From positions 62,001 through 126,000 of the forward strand of contig CAYXLW010000001.1 in assembly GCA_964466055.1 (NCBI GenBank): a DNA stretch of 64,000 bases, written 5' to 3'. Origin of the DNA: CAYXLW01 sp964466055 (GTDB lineage Bacteria > Patescibacteriota > Gracilibacteria > GCA-2401425). Positions 63,101-64,000 of this stretch are shown in pieces. The notes below the pieces were generated by a model. The model worked only from the letters and a program-made list of their open reading frames with translations. It searched no databases and was not told where the DNA came from. Position 1 is the stretch's first letter. Every line of letters starts with the position of its first letter. The position numbers were made by a program, and so were the translations under genes.

Positions 63101-63749
63101 ATTCCAATTATACGATGGTAATACAGGGGAGCCATTTGCTAGAAAAACAATGGTAGGAATTTCTTACATATTAAAACTTTCTCACTTAGTAGAAGATAAA
63201 ATTCATGCGAGATCAGTTGGTCCATATTCACTTGTAACACAACAACCTTTAGGAGGTAAAGCTCAACATGGAGGACAGAGATTTGGTGAAATGGAGGTTT
63301 GGGCTCTTGAGGCTTATGGTGCTGCATACACGTTACAGGAAATGCTAACTATTAAATCAGATGATGTTATTGGAAGATCTAGGGCTTATGAAGATATTGT
63401 AAAAGGTCGACCAATAAGAAAGCCATCTATTCCAGAATCATTCAATGTTCTTGTTCGTGAATTGCAAGCACTATGTTTAAATGTTGAACTTCTTGCGGAA
63501 TATAATGGAGAAGATGATATAGATGAAATAAAACATATAAATGTATTAGATGAAGATGAAATTGAAGATATTTCTGAAAATGATAAAATTATAGAATTAA
63601 ATGAAGAAGAAGATGAAGAAGAAATTAAACAGGAATTACATGATGATGCGTATGACGATGAATTAGATGAAGATCTTTCAGATGAAATAGATATGACGGA
63701 AACAGATGAATTCCCAGAACATTTAAATGAAGACGAAAAAGATATTTAA
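60141..63749 (+). CDS. rpoB: DNA-directed RNA polymerase subunit beta
   Basis: 1202 residues. Recognisable blocks in order: YGRVFFTEKKEYSFPNLIEVQLDSYKWF, GTFVVNGIERVVVNQLVRSPG, the rifampicin region SQLSQFMDQTNPLSELEHKRRLSAMGPGG (all wild-type positions that I can align), RGHNKG-like MAGRHGNKGVVSRI, GGKAQHGGQRFGEMEVWALEAYGA, and the end of the usual protein at LNVELL. It then adds an ~84-residue, extremely acidic tail (Asp/Glu-rich). rpoC does not follow; ssb does. It is also not preceded by rplL. Confidence 0.97.
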   Translation: MAKPSVLKEKITPSKLSISQTKQEYGRVFFTEKKEYSFPNLIEVQLDSYKWFLEEGLKELLEEISPVEDFSGKKMSLSFISHEIEEAKYTPKEAKRKNITYESAIKARVQLVNKETGEIKEQDVYLGAVPMMTDRGTFVVNGIERVVVNQLVRSPGAFFSASQTFPGWFNVKIIPRRGAWLELETDKKGVIYAKIDRKRKFPATQLLRIFGLDTDSKIIKEFSDVSEKGSRNDIILATLEKDNAKAVSEAYQSIYKRVRPGDLATPENAKSLIDSMFFDYKRYDMGPVARYKLNKKFNKKTPDKIETRVLQKDDFFDIIRHLIKLTNKEMEADDIDHLTNRRVRSVGELVQNKYRIGLMRMERIIKDRMTVMDLEQVTAVQLINARPITAAMREFFASSQLSQFMDQTNPLSELEHKRRLSAMGPGGLSRERASFDVRDVHASHYGRICPIATPEGPNIGLVLHLASYAKVNQYGFIETPFISVKHEIKVKNEKSLIGRILNEDIKDIGKVGDKIDEKLADKILKKKIENIQVYAYADSKDVNYYDAETEKSFVIAQANSALDEYGNFLNSAIAARSNSEPTYANIKKITHIDVSPKQILSEGTALIPFLEHDDNTRASMGANMQRQSVSLTSPNSPIVGTGLEGMVARASGQVVTARMKGKVIFADAQEIEVMYDDGKKESYEIDVYKRSNQATSIHMKVRVVSGQSVNEGDVLADGASVDNGDLALGQNLLVAYMPWKGYNFEDAIIISDRVVRNGYYDSIHIEEYTVDIRDTKLGPEIMTRDIPNVGEAKLKDLDIDGIIRIGAFVREGDILVGKITPKGETELTPEERLLQAIFGDMAKDVKDTSLRLAGGEGGKIIDIQILTRKDGDELQTGVIKQVHVIVAQQRRLEVGDKMAGRHGNKGVVSRIVSQEDMPYLEDGTPIDIILNPLGVASRMNIGQILEAHLGLAAQKLGIKVSTPALNGIKPADVKKLMLDAELPEDGKFQLYDGNTGEPFARKTMVGISYILKLSHLVEDKIHARSVGPYSLVTQQPLGGKAQHGGQRFGEMEVWALEAYGAAYTLQEMLTIKSDDVIGRSRAYEDIVKGRPIRKPSIPESFNVLVRELQALCLNVELLAEYNGEDDIDEIKHINVLDEDEIEDISENDKIIELNEEEDEEEIKQELHDDAYDDELDEDLSDEIDMTETDEFPEHLNEDEKDI

Positions 63750-63829
63750 TTATAATATAAAAATTTTGAAGAATTAAAATTAGAAACAGGTTTAATATAT
63801 TTAATTTATATCATTTAATTTTTAGGAAT

Positions 63830-64000
63830 ATGCGAAGTGTAAACAAGGTAATACTTATTGGAAATCTTACGAAAGATCCCGTTATTAAAACTACAGAACG
63901 TGGACAGAAAATAGTAACTTTCACTCTTGCTACAAACAGAGAATGGGTTGATAGCTCAGGAGAAAAGAAATCTCTTGCTGAATTTCATAATATTGCAGTA
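63830..64000 (+). CDS. ssb: Single-stranded DNA-binding protein, 3' end cut by window edge
   Basis: 57 codons from ATG 63830 remain. MRSVNKVILIGNLTKDPVIKTT is the SSB start, followed by VTFTLATNREW and EFHNIAV. The OB-fold and tail lie outside the window. It starts 80 bp after rpoB in the same direction. Confidence 0.93.
   Translation, partial: MRSVNKVILIGNLTKDPVIKTTERGQKIVTFTLATNREWVDSSGEKKSLAEFHNIAV

Noticed and set aside
1..64000. Alternative code with TGA as glycine (Absconditabacteria/Gracilibacteria)
   Set aside because: Conserved genes are uninterrupted without internal TGA, and TGA ends purD at the expected length.
1..64000. CRISPR array or cas genes
   Set aside because: No regularly spaced repeats with unique spacers and no cas-like proteins were seen; the helicase-nuclease is not Cas4.

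Overview
The window is a strongly A+T-rich bacterial scaffold with one 100-base assembly gap (47502-47601). It looks like a member of the Patescibacteria (Candidate Phyla Radiation), possibly near Peregrinibacteria/Gracilibacteria. The placement is inferred from the gene set: Mbov_0395/VirB2-like small pilin proteins, an Elp3-type radical-SAM/GNAT enzyme, a Cys-rich protein of a kind seen in these genomes, orphan TrpCF, S-layer-homology and PilC-N-like surface proteins. Conserved genes read through with the standard code and TGA acts as a stop (for example purD), so the UGA=Gly code of Absconditabacteria/Gracilibacteria is not used. Most genes lack a Shine-Dalgarno sequence, but sigma70-like promoters are easy to find (17-bp spacers, often TACAAT as -10) and usually lie about 20 nt before the start codon.

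Layout. 1-5.7 kb: queuosine-precursor transporter (cut by the window edge), alanine racemase, a surface protein, cysS, a DUF378 protein, folP. 5.7-6.95 kb: no convincing protein gene, but a promoter-to-terminator unit rich in inverted repeats that looks like a large unclassified RNA. 6.95-20.7 kb: purD, efp, a two-gene partner-switching module (HATPase-STAS fusion plus membrane PP2C), D,D-carboxypeptidase, DUF1290 protein, KH-R3H protein, a secreted repeat protein, MscS channel, Cys-rich protein, membrane metallopeptidase, flippase. 20.7-32 kb: TrpCF fusion, a lipoprotein with a DsbA-like fold that has lost its CxxC, a helicase-nuclease, a sugar nucleotidyltransferase, a cyclophilin lipoprotein, a class IV aminotransferase, purA. 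32-34.1 kb: a complete ISL3-family (ISAon1-type) insertion sequence with 28-bp inverted repeats and an 8-bp target duplication. 34.2-37.2 kb: Elp3-like enzyme, REP-associated (RAYT) transposase, TsaC/Sua5 protein. 37.2-43.3 kb: a minus-strand envelope block (three-module pilin-like protein, SLH protein, membrane proteins, Lgt-like protein, RseP-like protease). 43.4-46.6 kb: DJ-1/PfpI protein, dnaB, rpsL-rpsG. 46.7-53.7 kb: two large proteins of unknown function, the first built of coiled coil and at least six degenerate ~120-135-residue modules. 53.9-57.8 kb: S2P protease, a small basic protein, three pilin-like genes, asd. 57.9-59.9 kb: initiator tRNA-Met followed by ~1.8 kb of foreign-looking DNA that ends in a second copy of the tRNA 3' half. 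60.1-64 kb: rpoB (not followed by rpoC) and the start of ssb.

How the genes fit together. Alr and the carboxypeptidase point to a peptidoglycan wall. SLH, flippase, nucleotidyltransferase and lipoproteins point to a decorated S-layer envelope. Four pilin-like loci suggest DNA transfer or surface pili. FolP, PurD, PurA, TrpCF and Asd show some biosynthetic capacity, but each stands outside a pathway operon. The features that most deserve follow-up are the 5.8-6.4 kb RNA candidate, the repeat-module giant protein, the tRNA-Met-integrated element with its two mutually exclusive leader hairpins, and the RAYT gene that carries a perfect palindrome inside its reading frame.
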